From: Mesotaenium endlicherianum
Lineage: Eukaryota > Streptophyta > Zygnematophyceae > Zygnematales > Mesotaeniaceae
Assembly: GCA_009602735.1 (NCBI GenBank)
Contig: WELA01007952.1
Span: forward strand, 640,490-686,029
Direction: 5' to 3'
Length of the DNA: 45,540 nucleotides
Part shown: piece by piece, positions 12,395-23,000 of the stretch
Layout of the letters: every line of letters begins with the position of its first letter
Position numbering within the stretch: the first letter of the stretch is position 1
Translations under genes and position numbers: made by a program
The notes under the pieces: model-generated
Told to the model about the DNA's origin: nothing
The model's input: only the letters and a program-made list of their open reading frames with translations
Databases searched by the model: none

Positions 12395-15300
12395 GCGCGC
12401 GCACGCACACACACACACAATTCAACCCTGAGGAGTCAGGACTGGGAAATATTTAACGCAGATATCGGCTTACATATGGCAGGGAGTAGCTGTACCTGGT
12501 CCACGTGCCACCACCCGGCAGCCAGGAAGGGCGCAATGCAGCCAGCTGAGATGTGGCATGGCCGTGGTCGAGAAGGGCAAAGCAGCCGAGGCGAAGGGCG
12601 TGCAGCTGGGGCAGTCAGCCCTGGAGGTGCCGCCCATCGGCGTCGGCGCGTGGTCGTGGGGCGACAAGTTCTTCTGGAACGATGGCGACTGGAACGGTAC
12701 CTGCCCGCAATAACGCCAACGCGCCTCTCTCGCTACCTCTGCCATCCCTCGCTCAGTCCCTGTTCCCCTCTCTCACTCCCCCCCTCTCATGCTCTTGCGC
12801 GCATGCCCCTCTGAGCCTTTTTAACTGCTGATAGTGCCCCCGTCAGGCCCTAGCAGGAGCTGCAAACAAATTTGTTGCACATGCGCCTACATGTCGTTTC
12901 TCCCCCTCTGCTGGTGCGATGGGTGCACGCAGCATGAACATGCGTGGTTGCGGTGGCTGCTGTTCTCTTTTGGCACCCAACTGTGGAATTAAGTACACAC
13001 CTCTTGATCGCTGACATTTTGTACAAGCCTGCTGGACTCGTGAGCAGACAAGATGGTGCGGGATGCGAAGCAAGCATTTGACTGTGCCGTAGACTCGGGC
13101 CTCTTCTTGTTTGACACCGCAGGTACTCCAAGCGTTACACGATGCATTATGATCTCCCATGTGCCAAATATTCCTACTCTCGTATGCAAAGACTCGCTGC
13201 ACCTTGGTGCAACTTCTCCCTTTTTATATTGATTCACGCCACTGCATTTCTGACAAGCGTCTCCTAATAAGCTTTTGGTCGCCGACCAATTGCCGCATCA
13301 GTACTGTACCAGTACACATCGTGTTCCTGACATCTGTGGGAGCTTCAAAGAAGCTATGTCAATATTCTACAAGATTCATGTTGTCTTCCTTTTATATTTG
13401 CCAGTCACTTTTCTCCCACGTGCGTCCGTGCACGCGCGCGCGCATGCGTGTGTGCGTGCGCGTCTTAAATGTGTCGTGTGTCTTGAGATGAAGCATGCAG
13501 CATGCTCCTGTCCTTCCCTTCCCTCTCCCCACCTTTGCTGATGCCTCTCTCTGCCCGTGAAGAGATTCGCGCCTGAAGCAACCTTGTGATGAGGCAGCGT
13601 GGCTAAGAGGATCCTGTACATACTCTCTTATACGTTGTGTATACGAGATTGTATTATATGAGTGTCCAATTGTGTGTGTATTTGTGGTGTGTATGAGTGT
13701 GTTTCTTACAACACATTGATAAATGTGTGTCAGTGCGTACGCTTGCACTGGAAGCCTCACGACATCCCTCCTTGTCTACCTCCTCTTTGAGTCTGATCCC
13801 CCTCTTTGTCCCTCCACTGACTGCCACGTGTCGCTTTTCCTGCCCCCGAATGTGACCCCAAACAATCAATCGATGGACGCTGGCGATTGCGAGCAGAAGT
13901 GTACGGCACACGAATGGTCAGCCTCCCTCTCACCCCAAGCCCCCCTCCCCATGGATGTGTGCTTGTGCTTGCATGCATCTGCCTACACACGCTGCTGCAT
14001 GCACCTGTTGCACGCCAGCGCCCCTTTTCTTGCACACACACAGAGGCACGTGCACCCGTGTGCGCGCGGTACGGGTGATGCGCGTGCGCATGTGTGCACT
14101 TTGAGTCTGTCCGGTAGCGCGCGCATCTGTCGTGCTTACCTATCCCGGTCTGTCTCTGTTGCTGTGCGCGCAGTTGGGCAGCGAGGACTCGGAAAGGCTC
14201 CTCGGCAGGTGTGTGTATACTCATGCGCTCCTCTTGCCCCCCTCCCCTTCCTCTTCTATAACCTGTGTATGCAGAGTGTTGGTTTCTCTTCTCCACACTC
14301 GCGGCACAAACAAGAGTGCATATGTTCACTTCTCTCTCTCGCTCGTGAGCAGCAGCAGTAGCAGCAACAGGTTCTCCTCCCCCTGCCCCTCACTTGTTTT
14401 ACCCCGGAGAGGCTGGGGCCCGTGAAAGCTCCTCGCAGGGGAGTAATCAGGACAGCTGGCAATAATCAGGACAGCTGGCAACGCACGTGCTGCTTTGGCC
14501 TCAAACACTTCGTTCTCTTCCTCTCCTGCATGCTTAGTTGGCAGCGTTTTGGGGCGTCCACGTGGCAGGTTCGTGGCGGAGAGGCGGCAGAGGGAGGGAG
14601 GCAGCGGCGGCGCCGCCCCTCTGGTGGCCTCCAAGTTCGCTCCGCTCCCGTGGCGGCTGGGGCGGCGCTCGGTGGTGGACGCGCTCAAGGCATCGCTGGA
14701 CCGCCTGGGCCTGCCATCTGTCGACCTCTACCAGCAGCACTGGTGAGCGGGCATTCCTGAGGAGATGTGCCTTTTCTTTCTTTTTTGCATGCAGTGTGGG
14801 TATGGGTGCACTTGTGGGGCAGCTGTGAAGGATGCTGTCTGAGCATGAGCATGCGTGTGTGCATTGTGTTGCGGCTGTGGGCATGATTGGGTCCCTTGTG
14901 GGTGTGTGTATCTTGTGCTTATGTTTGGAGTGTATGTGCTTGTGCGCATGTCCGTAGATTTGTGTGTCTGCGGATGTCTGTTGTGCCCAATTTCTTGTGT
15001 CTGCTTCTTCTGCCAACCCCTTTTGAAGAGGGTAGTAAAATAGAAGCGGAGGGAGCTACAGGGGAAGGCAGAGGAGGGCGGAAAGTGTGATATGTAGGAG
15101 GTGAAAGCATGTCGGGCTCCCGTGATTTTTACAACTTGCTGACAAAGTGTATCCTGCGTATGCTGGGGGGGGCTGTTGTGCCATGTGGCTCTTGTGTGAA
15201 ACGCAGGCCTGGCGTGTGGAACAACGACGGTAAGCAGGCACCCGCACAACTTCCCTGTTTAACATGCATGAAACCTCACATGAACCCCCGCGATTTCAAA

Positions 15301-16224
15301 AGGCCCTCGAGACACCCATCGCTCGCAACTCCGGAAGCTTGCCTGGGCTTGACGCCTTTCCTTGTGCATCACGCTTTGATGTGACGCCTTTAGGTTTTGC
15401 ACACGCCCACGCAGACGTTGACGTCATCAGATGCAGAGGTAACAGCATGTACTAAGATCCATAGTAGTGACGATCTAAAGTACTTGCTCTAACGTACATA
15501 AGCTCATGAGCTCCTGCGGCGCAAAAGCAACACGAATGCACATGATGACATGCACGCGGCGCCGCTACTGAACCTGCAGAACGAATGTACATGCATGATG
15601 TGGCAAGCACTGGCCGCCTCCGTGCGCCAGGCCTCGTCAGCCGATCCCAGTGGGCGTGCGCAAGCTGGCTGCTCCCATAGCCCTCCTGCTGTGATGCATC
15701 ACTAGACCTTTCACTTGAGCCGGGCTCTGAGGAGTAACAGCGCATGTAGACAGGGATTCTTTGCGCGGGAGTTTCTCTTTCCCTAAATCGAGAGGCCTGC
15801 GGAAGGGCGCGCGCGCGTGTGCAGGCTACGTGGACGGGCTGGCGGACTGCGTGGAGTTGGGTCTCGCCAAGGCCGTCGGCGTGTCCAACTTCGGAGGTGA
15901 CTGCACTCGCGCTCCCTGCCATGCCTGCTCCTCTCGCCCGCTCCTCCTGCCTATGACCTGCCTGGTCTGTTATTCGAGCGTGACAAGTTCGAGCAACACA
16001 TTAGAACTTGCTCTCTTCCATCTAATGACTTGCATTGTAATAGATCACGGAGGACAGGTCGAAGGCGTCTATTTGTAGGGGGCCGCTCCTGCATTTACTC
16101 AGAAGCTTCCACTCGATGTCTCAGTGCGCCTGAGTCAACGGCACATGCAAGCCGGGTTGCCAGCCCTTGTCTGACATCTGGCTGGAACTTTTTGCATGGG
16201 CTGGGATGCCGGGGGGGGGGGGGN

Positions 16225-16261
<37 letters not shown>

Positions 16262-16643
16262 GAGAGCAGAGAAGAGAATGAGGAAGGCGCACGCGCAGCT
16301 CGCCAAGCGCGGCATTCCCCTCGCCTCCAACCAGGTCGGGCTGGCCCTGCTCTGTCCTTGCCTCCCTCCCTCTCTCCCTCCCTCCCAGCTTGCTTGCCTG
16401 CATCATCCTGCTGCAGGCTGTGTGTCAGTGTGGCTGTACGCAGAGTCGTCCAGGTGGCGGTATGGCAGACAGTAACCAGGGGCGTGCAGGAGCAGTGTGC
16501 TCCATGCACGTCCACATGTGCTGTTGCGATACCTCTAGCATGCCAGGGGCTAACTTCGCACTGCATGCTCTGGTCTCTCGCTCCATAAGAGCTCCTTGCT
16601 CACGTGCCTGACGTGTTTTGGGCTAACTTCCACTATGTGTACT

Positions 16644-16683
<40 letters not shown>

Positions 16684-18605
16684 CGCGTGTACAGGTGAAC
16701 TACAACCTGCTATACCGTCTGCCGGAGCGCAACGGCGTCAAACGCGCATGTGAAGACCTAGGGATCTCCCTCATTGCCTACAGCCCCCTCTCCCAGGGTG
16801 CGCCCGCCCCACCACCCCCCCGCCCACCCCTACTGTGTGCCAACTGCCCGCCCACCAGCCCGCCTCCCCCTGATTTTCCGCCTGCAATTCCTGATTCCTT
16901 GGGCAGCGGTGCGTAGCTGTCTTCCTTGTTCTGGGACTTGTGCGCCTGGGTTGTGGTATCCCTTGTGTGCCAGTCTCGGCATCTGCGACGCTTGCCACAG
17001 ACGTCGTGCTGCTGGCGCCCCTCGCACATCCCACCTGGTGCTGGGAGACAACAGATGGCGGCATGTGAGCAGTGACGTGAGCGAGCTTGCTGTGTGCGCG
17101 CAAGAAGAAGGAGCTACGTCTGGCCAGGTGTCGCACTGGCTGTCTCACTCGCGCGTGTGTGTGTGTGCTGGGCGGGTGGAAACGAGGGGTGCAGGCGTGC
17201 TGAGCGGAAAGTACACTCCTGAGAACCCCTTGACAGGACCACGAGCTAAAACACACACACGGGAGCTTCTTGTTCAGGTACCCCCCCCCANAAGGCTCCC
17301 CTACCTCTTGCCCTTCCGCCCAGAGTCGCATTGGAGGGAAGTCCACTTCCCCACAGATGTGCAAGGGCTCCACGTGGCGTGTTACCCTGCTCTGCGTGAA
17401 CTGCGTTCAGATGAGGCAGCCGGAACACGTGCCAGATTGGTGGGAGCATGAAGGAGGAGGCATCCTAAACAGGGGGGAAAAAAACCCCGTCACTCCATCA
17501 CAAAATTGTGTACAGACTCGCTTGCAGCTCTCGCGCCTTGCCACAGAGTGCCAGGTGTGCGGAGGCCACCATGCCGTGCGCCAGGTGGCTGACAACCTGA
17601 CGGAAGCTACGCGTTGCTGACGTGACGGGGAGGGGAATGGGGATGGGGACGGCAGGCAGTGCCGCTGCTGAGCCGGCTGCAGGAGCTGGGCCAAAAGTAC
17701 GGCAAGACCCCCATCCAGGTGCAAACGCACCCCTCTCCTTGGGGCTGCTCCAGCTCCCTGCTTCCGACACTCCCTGGCCTTGTCTTTCCCCCTGCCATGT
17801 TGATCGTAAAATGTCGTTCATATGCAATTTACATGGCGCATACATGTCATCATCAGTAGCAGCAGCAGCAGGAGCAGCAGGACCAACTGCAGTAGCTGCT
17901 GCAGAACCGCAGCTCCTCATCAGTTGGCGAGTGTGTGTTGCTGCTGTGACAGGTGTCGCTCAACTGGCTGATCCTGCAAGGCAACACAGTGCCCATTCCG
18001 GGCGCCAAAAGCAGCAGCCAGGTTAGGCCCCCTCACGTTCAAACACTCCATTGCTGTGATTTACCAGACAATAACTCTTAGTGTGCCTTCTTGTGAGTGC
18101 ATGACAAGAAAACCTGCAATCTGTGCAATTACACAGGTGGCATAGTTTGAGACGAGTGGCCTTTTCTTGCGATTACTAGTGTGATGTATCAACTGCTCAC
18201 CTGAAAGTTAATTGCTGACTGTTCATGCGAGCGAGTGAACGAAGCCAAGGCCAGCAAGGATTATATCCAGCGCTGGTCTTCAATCTCAATTGCTAGTTCA
18301 AATTTTCACATCTTCTACTAATGAACATGTTCCTACTGCACCCCTTGCACCCTCTGCTACTGAATTTCATTCACGGGGAGCCGTTGCCGCACTCATCGGA
18401 GTCTAAGCGCGTCTCTCTACGGTGATCGGGTTGCAATGTGCTGCACGTGTTGTATCCTGACTCCTCCTGTTTGGCATGACAGGCGCAAGAGTTTGCGGGA
18501 GCCCTGGGGTGGAGCCTTTCCAGTGACGAGGTTGAAGAACTCCGCGAGATGGCAGAAAGAGTGCCTCCTCCTGAGGGTTTCCCCATAGAGGATTCATGGG
18601 TGTAA
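11714..18605 (+). CDS. Aldo/keto reductase copy 2 (At1g06690-like, chloroplast type), complete
   Basis: Fourteen exons: 11714-11803, 12483-12696, 13048-13122, 13897-13916, 14174-14208, 14569-14742, 15207-15229, 15825-15896, 16270-16334, 16695-16797, 17195-17277, 17656-17718, 17953-18021, 18483-18605 (stop TAA). The sum is 1209 bases, 402 residues. Residues 1 to about 55 are rich in Ala, Arg and Ser and poor in acidic residues, which fits a chloroplast transit peptide; the conserved body starts near [20 protein letters not shown]. Catalytic tetrad by position: Asp124, Tyr129 (on the 20-base exon), Lys167, His202. NADPH-site motifs are AYSPL (284-288) and VPIPGAK (352-358). The start is the ATG at 11714, because copy 3 also begins with a 30-codon phase-0 first exon. 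Intron 1 holds a long (CA)n tract, and intron 8 ends in a poly-G run with an N. The role is NADPH-dependent carbonyl reduction in the plastid by homology; the substrate is unknown. Copy 1 lies 2.5 kb upstream in tandem, and copy 3 faces it downstream. Confidence 0.91.
12298..12419. repeat. (CA)n microsatellite with CG interruptions
   Basis: About 120 bases of CACA with CGCG islands in intron 1 of copy 2, ending 63 bases before the exon 2 acceptor. Confidence 0.9.
13819..13834 (+). promoter_or_regulatory. Conserved intronic element upstream of microexon 4, copy 2
   Basis: GACTGCCACGTGTCGC, ending 62 bases before the 20-base exon at 13897. It is preceded by CT, so CTGAC, a good branch-point match, overlaps its start. 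A second conserved block, CGAATGTRACC, follows in copies 1 and 2. Confidence 0.45.
16211..16260 (+). repeat. Poly-G tract with N gap next to a 3' splice site (copy 2 intron 8)
   Basis: A run of 49 G with one N at 16224, followed by AGAGAGCAG and then exon 9 at 16270. The position where a pyrimidine tract would be expected is pure G. The true length is unreliable because of the N. Confidence 0.9.
16646..16690. repeat. (GT)n(GC)n tract abutting the exon 10 acceptor
   Basis: TG dinucleotides, then GC dinucleotides, then GTGTACAG and exon 10 at 16695 in copy 2. The acceptor has no pyrimidine tract. Confidence 0.85.
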
Positions 18606-20050
18606 CTTAGTCGGTAGCCAATGCAACCTTGTACCTTGTATATATTGCGTACAACAGTTTATCTCTAGAAGATGCCTTTGCTAGTGGGGAGGACGAGTTG
18701 ATGGTAGCATTTGGGCATTTCTAGCCCACTTGGCCTAGTTGGTTCCCTTTCTCTTTATACTTTGAAAAGTGCAAAGTAGTAGGCACTATATGTATACTGT
18801 ACATTATTATTCAATTTATTCATCCATTATACACGCTCTTACGTCTACTTTCAATGTGAATCAATCTGCTTCATGGAGGCTTCGAGGAAAAGCACAAAAT
18901 AGTGGGGTAAAAACAGTCAAATACCTAGTCCAAGTAAGCTACTTAAAACACCTTATTAAGTTTCAACAAATTTGAAGGGTCAAAACCTTCTTAGTTTTGA
19001 CTAGTTTGTGTTCAAAGTGATTGCAGGATTTGGCAATAGAGAATCAATAAGAGAGATGCATTCGAGAAGGTCCTAAATGCAACTAGTAATATCGACACGA
19101 GAGAAAAATGCAGAAGCGAACGTAACCCGCTCACTTACATTTAGCTAGAACTTGAAGTCTCTCTTGGGAGACAAACTATCTACATTCATACAAAAAGTTT
19201 GTCAATCATAGAGTGCAAGGTTTCATGCCGCAAGCCTTCAAATGTTGTCGTAAGAATGTCTTGTGACGGGACAACACGAGATGAGCAGTGCCGCAGTGGT
19301 AAAAGGTCAAAGATGGGATTCTCTCTCGAATGTTTTGAATGCGTACTTTCCAAGATCAGCAGAACTTAGCATGCAGGCAAGGTCCTGGGAAAAGAATGCA
19401 GGGGCAATTGGTATTCTCACAAACATAGCTAGGAAGTAGGGCTCGACCTAAGGTGTAGACCATCAGACGGACCATGAGAAATGGCTCATAGGGACGACAA
19501 CTGATCATAGAAGTATGTGGGCACTGCCTTGGCAGCAGCCTGGTTTGTAACACGCTCCAAGAACCAAAAATTTACATCTTGGGATCTTGTTGTGCAAATT
19601 TACCGTGGGCCACCTTGTGCTTATCCTTTTGGTACTTCAGTGTTTGGAGACTTGGTAACCTGGTAGGGAATTTGTGAACCACTACAGGTGCCCATTCTTT
19701 TAACCAAAAAGTACATGAAGTACATTCTGCAACATTGTAGGTACTCGTTTGTGCCGCAGTACTTTGGAAGAAGGGTGCTTTGCATGTAATGAGTGAAAGA
19801 AAAGTGATTGCTATTATTTCTTACCCTCAATAATTGCAAGACATCACATGGTTTGGACAAGACAAATGAAATACCACGCTACTTTTGGTACAAAGTAACT
19901 TGTTTATTTGTAATTTGAACATAAACTGGGGTTTCGACGAGACTTATTGTGGCAGAGAATTCAACGCCTCACTTCTCTTTCTTTATTCAACCAAAAAAAA
20001 GTGTCATTGGACAATATTTACAAGATTACATACCTGCTACAGACTCACAC
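18606..20050. other. Intergenic region between convergent reductase copies 2 and 3
   Basis: About 1.4 kb of A+T-rich sequence shared by the two 3' ends; both 3' UTRs must lie here. No coding frame, RNA gene or mobile element is recognisable. Candidate polyadenylation signals of the green-algal TGTAA type can be found, but the word is too short to assign. Confidence 0.65.
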
Positions 20051-23000
20051 CTACATATCCTCTATAGGAAATCCTAGAGGGCGAGGCACACTTTCTGCAA
20101 TTGTCCTGAGTTCTTCCACCTCCTCGCAGGAAAGATTCCACCCCAGAGCTCCAGAAAACTCTTGCGCCTGACAGAGAACAGGAAAGAGGAAGTGCACCCA
20201 TACACAACAACTGGAAGGGTCAGATGAACGTCACATACTGCCAAACAACTTAGTACACACATTGCACTCTAGCATGCTAGATTGCGCTCTTAGATAAGTG
20301 ATTTGATTTTTAAGTTCTTTTGCGACGTTTCCAAGTATATTAGCCCCATCGAAGCTTACTTGCCAAAGCAACTTACCTCAGGGTTGCCGTCGTGTGCTCA
20401 GTCACGCAGGCCAAAGGGTAGAACCACAAGAGTGTGAGTGAGGGGTTGACAGTGATGAGTAGTTGGGAGTGGCGACTTACTGGACGACGAGCCAACGTCA
20501 ATCGCTGGTCAGAGCTTCCACACAGGAGGCTCGTGAAATCAAGCTCACACAAGCCTCGAAGGTTCTTACATTGTTTCGAAAGTGCCTGAGCAGGAGCGCG
20601 TATGAGCTTAATGAGAGTAATAAGATGAAAGGACCTCTATATCATAACACTGGTGACTGCTGGAACAACGAGAGAGGGGGGCCTCACCTGAGATCTGGTC
20701 TTGGCGCCGGGAATGGGTATTGTGTTGCCTTGCTGGACCAGCCAGTTGAGTGACACCTGTTGGCAAACCCGCCCGTCAACAGTGTTGTGCGTCATTCGAT
20801 GATTATTGTGACTAATTTGGCTTGGCTTGGCTTGTGCCCTTCACCAAGTTTCCGAAGTTCATCAGCTCATTATATCACCGGCTATGGCTTCCACCCTACC
20901 AACCTCTGTAAGAACAAAATAAGCTCTTTCAATGGTGACTGTTCAACATGCATTATGACGTGCAGGCAAAGTCCACCTGGCGAGGAGGGCTGCAGAGAAG
21001 GGAGGAAGCTCCGGGCAAAGTGGGTCGTGTTCGCACCTGGACGGGGGTCTTCCCGTACTTTTGTCCCAGCTCCCTTAGTCGGTTCAGCAGCGGCCCAATC
21101 TGCCACCATATCCCAGCAAACACACAGCTTTAGATTATTGAAAACACCTGGCATGGCAGCCTGCAGGGCGTTAAGACACGTGGCAAACTGTGCAGCGCCC
21201 TGAGGACTGGCGTTGACAAGCTGGTGGAGCAACAAATATAATTTTATATTTTCAGATCAGAAGCGATCGCAGTTGCTGACACTCCTTCCCTATGTCCACG
21301 ACAGCTAGCTACGTCCCTGCATCCGCAGCTACCCCATAGTCACAGGAAACCATGACGGAAATGGCACCTCCCCACTGACACACCCAAGCAACACACAAGC
21401 AGAAGCCACTTGCGATGCAGCACATCCAACCAGGCAGAACTGGAGCAGCAAGCAGGGCAGGAGAGGATTTGCTTCGTGATTCATTTACGGGGAGGGGAGA
21501 GTACCTTGGTGACAAGCAGCTTCGGATGTGTTATGGCTCGGCGTCCCGGTGGGGGATTCTCAGAAGTGTACTTTCCAGTCAGCACGCCTGCACTCCACCC
21601 AACACACAAGCGCATCAGTACACGAGCATGAGCATGAAGATGTGTGCAATATATGGACCCCAATTTTATTCCCTAAGCAACAGAAGCGAAGCAAAAGCGC
21701 AAGGTGGGCCTCGATTCCTCTCTGTGCGAGTATCCTGATGTGTGCTCCGCCCTCTAAGCCAAGCTTCCGGCACAATGCAGGAATGCACGACGCCTGTAGA
21801 CGTAGGCAGACAAAAGTAGGACAGAGACTATCGATTTCAAGGGCTGTGCACAACATGAGGAAGTGCTGGCTGGCTGGGCGGGCGGGCGGGCGGGCGGGCC
21901 GGAAAATATGAAAGGTGGCAGGGCAGGCAGACGGGCGGGCAGATGGGGCAGGTGGACGGTGGGGCGGGCGCACCCTGGGCGAGGGGGCTGTAGGCAATGA
22001 GGGAGACCCCCAGGTCCTCACACGCGCGTTTGACGCCGTTTGTCTCAGGCAGCCGGTACAGCAGGTTGTAGTGCACCTGCATGCGCACAGGGACGGTGGG
22101 AGAGAAGAAGAAAGGAGAGAGGGAGGCAGGAAGGGAGGGCGGGAGGGAAACAGGAAGAAGGGAGGGAGGAAGGAAGAAGGGAGCGAGGAAGGAAGAATAG
22201 AGGGAGTAAGGGAGGGAGGGGAGGAGGGTGGGAGGGAGGGAGACAGAGGAAAGAAAGAGAAACTAAGTTGAGCGTAGCACATCAATGATGCATATGGGTT
22301 TTGCAGTTTCCCTCCCGGGTGACCTTGTCGCCACTTGAACAAAAACATTGTGCACAACAACCCAACACATTGACTGCAGCAGGACAGGCGCGCTCGCCGC
22401 TCGCCGCAAGGGAATAAGTGGAGAGGGAAAAAAGATAGCAGGGCCAGCCCGACCTGGTTGGAGGCGAGGGGGATGCCGCGCTTGGCCAGCTGCGCATGCG
22501 CCCTCCTCATCCTCTTCTCTGCCCCCCCCCCCCCCCCCCCCNNNNNNNNNNNNNNNNNNNNNNCCCCCCCCCCCGCGCAGAGAATCAGAATGCACAATAT
22601 CAATGAGAGGTAAAGTCATTCCTGGAGGTGCCAACTGTCGCCCGACTGCAAAAACAGCGCGGAGCAAGAGTAGACTGAGAGCGAGAGCAAGAGCAAGAGC
22701 AAAAGAAAGAGCAGCTGGGTGGTTTTCTTTGTGCCATGGAAGGCGTCGAGCAGGACAGGCAGAGAGAGAGCGAGGGGGAGGAGTGTCACCTCCGAAGTTG
22801 GAGACGCCGACGGCCTTGGCAAGGCCCAGCTCCACGCAGTCCGCCAGCCCGTCAATGTACCCTGCAATATATACCCAAGATTCCCAAATACCCAACGCAG
22901 GAGATTTAGATGACAAGGGACGTTGCACCCCTGCCCTGCGCCCATATGTTACTCGTATATCCTCCGTCAAGCGCTAGAAATCCCTCATTAGACCTGACTA

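Noticed and set aside
12281-12814. A 177-codon frame starting in CA repeats
   Set aside because: It begins in (CA)n intron sequence giving Thr-His repeats and reads the true exon 2 of copy 2 out of frame.
16030-16588. Glycine-rich or proline-rich frames around 16200
   Set aside because: They are translations of the poly-G tract; only the 65-base exon 9 at 16270-16334 is supported.
19270-19340. tRNA-like segment (GCAGTGGTAAAAGG... with A-box-like bases)
   Set aside because: No B box (GGTTCGANTCC) or cloverleaf stems can be drawn; it looks like chance similarity.
21560-22603. A 347-codon open frame on the minus strand
   Set aside because: It runs through the N gap, poly-G, introns and exons 9-11 of reductase copy 3 without respecting frame. 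Exon 10 is read in a different frame from exon 9 in the spliced gene.
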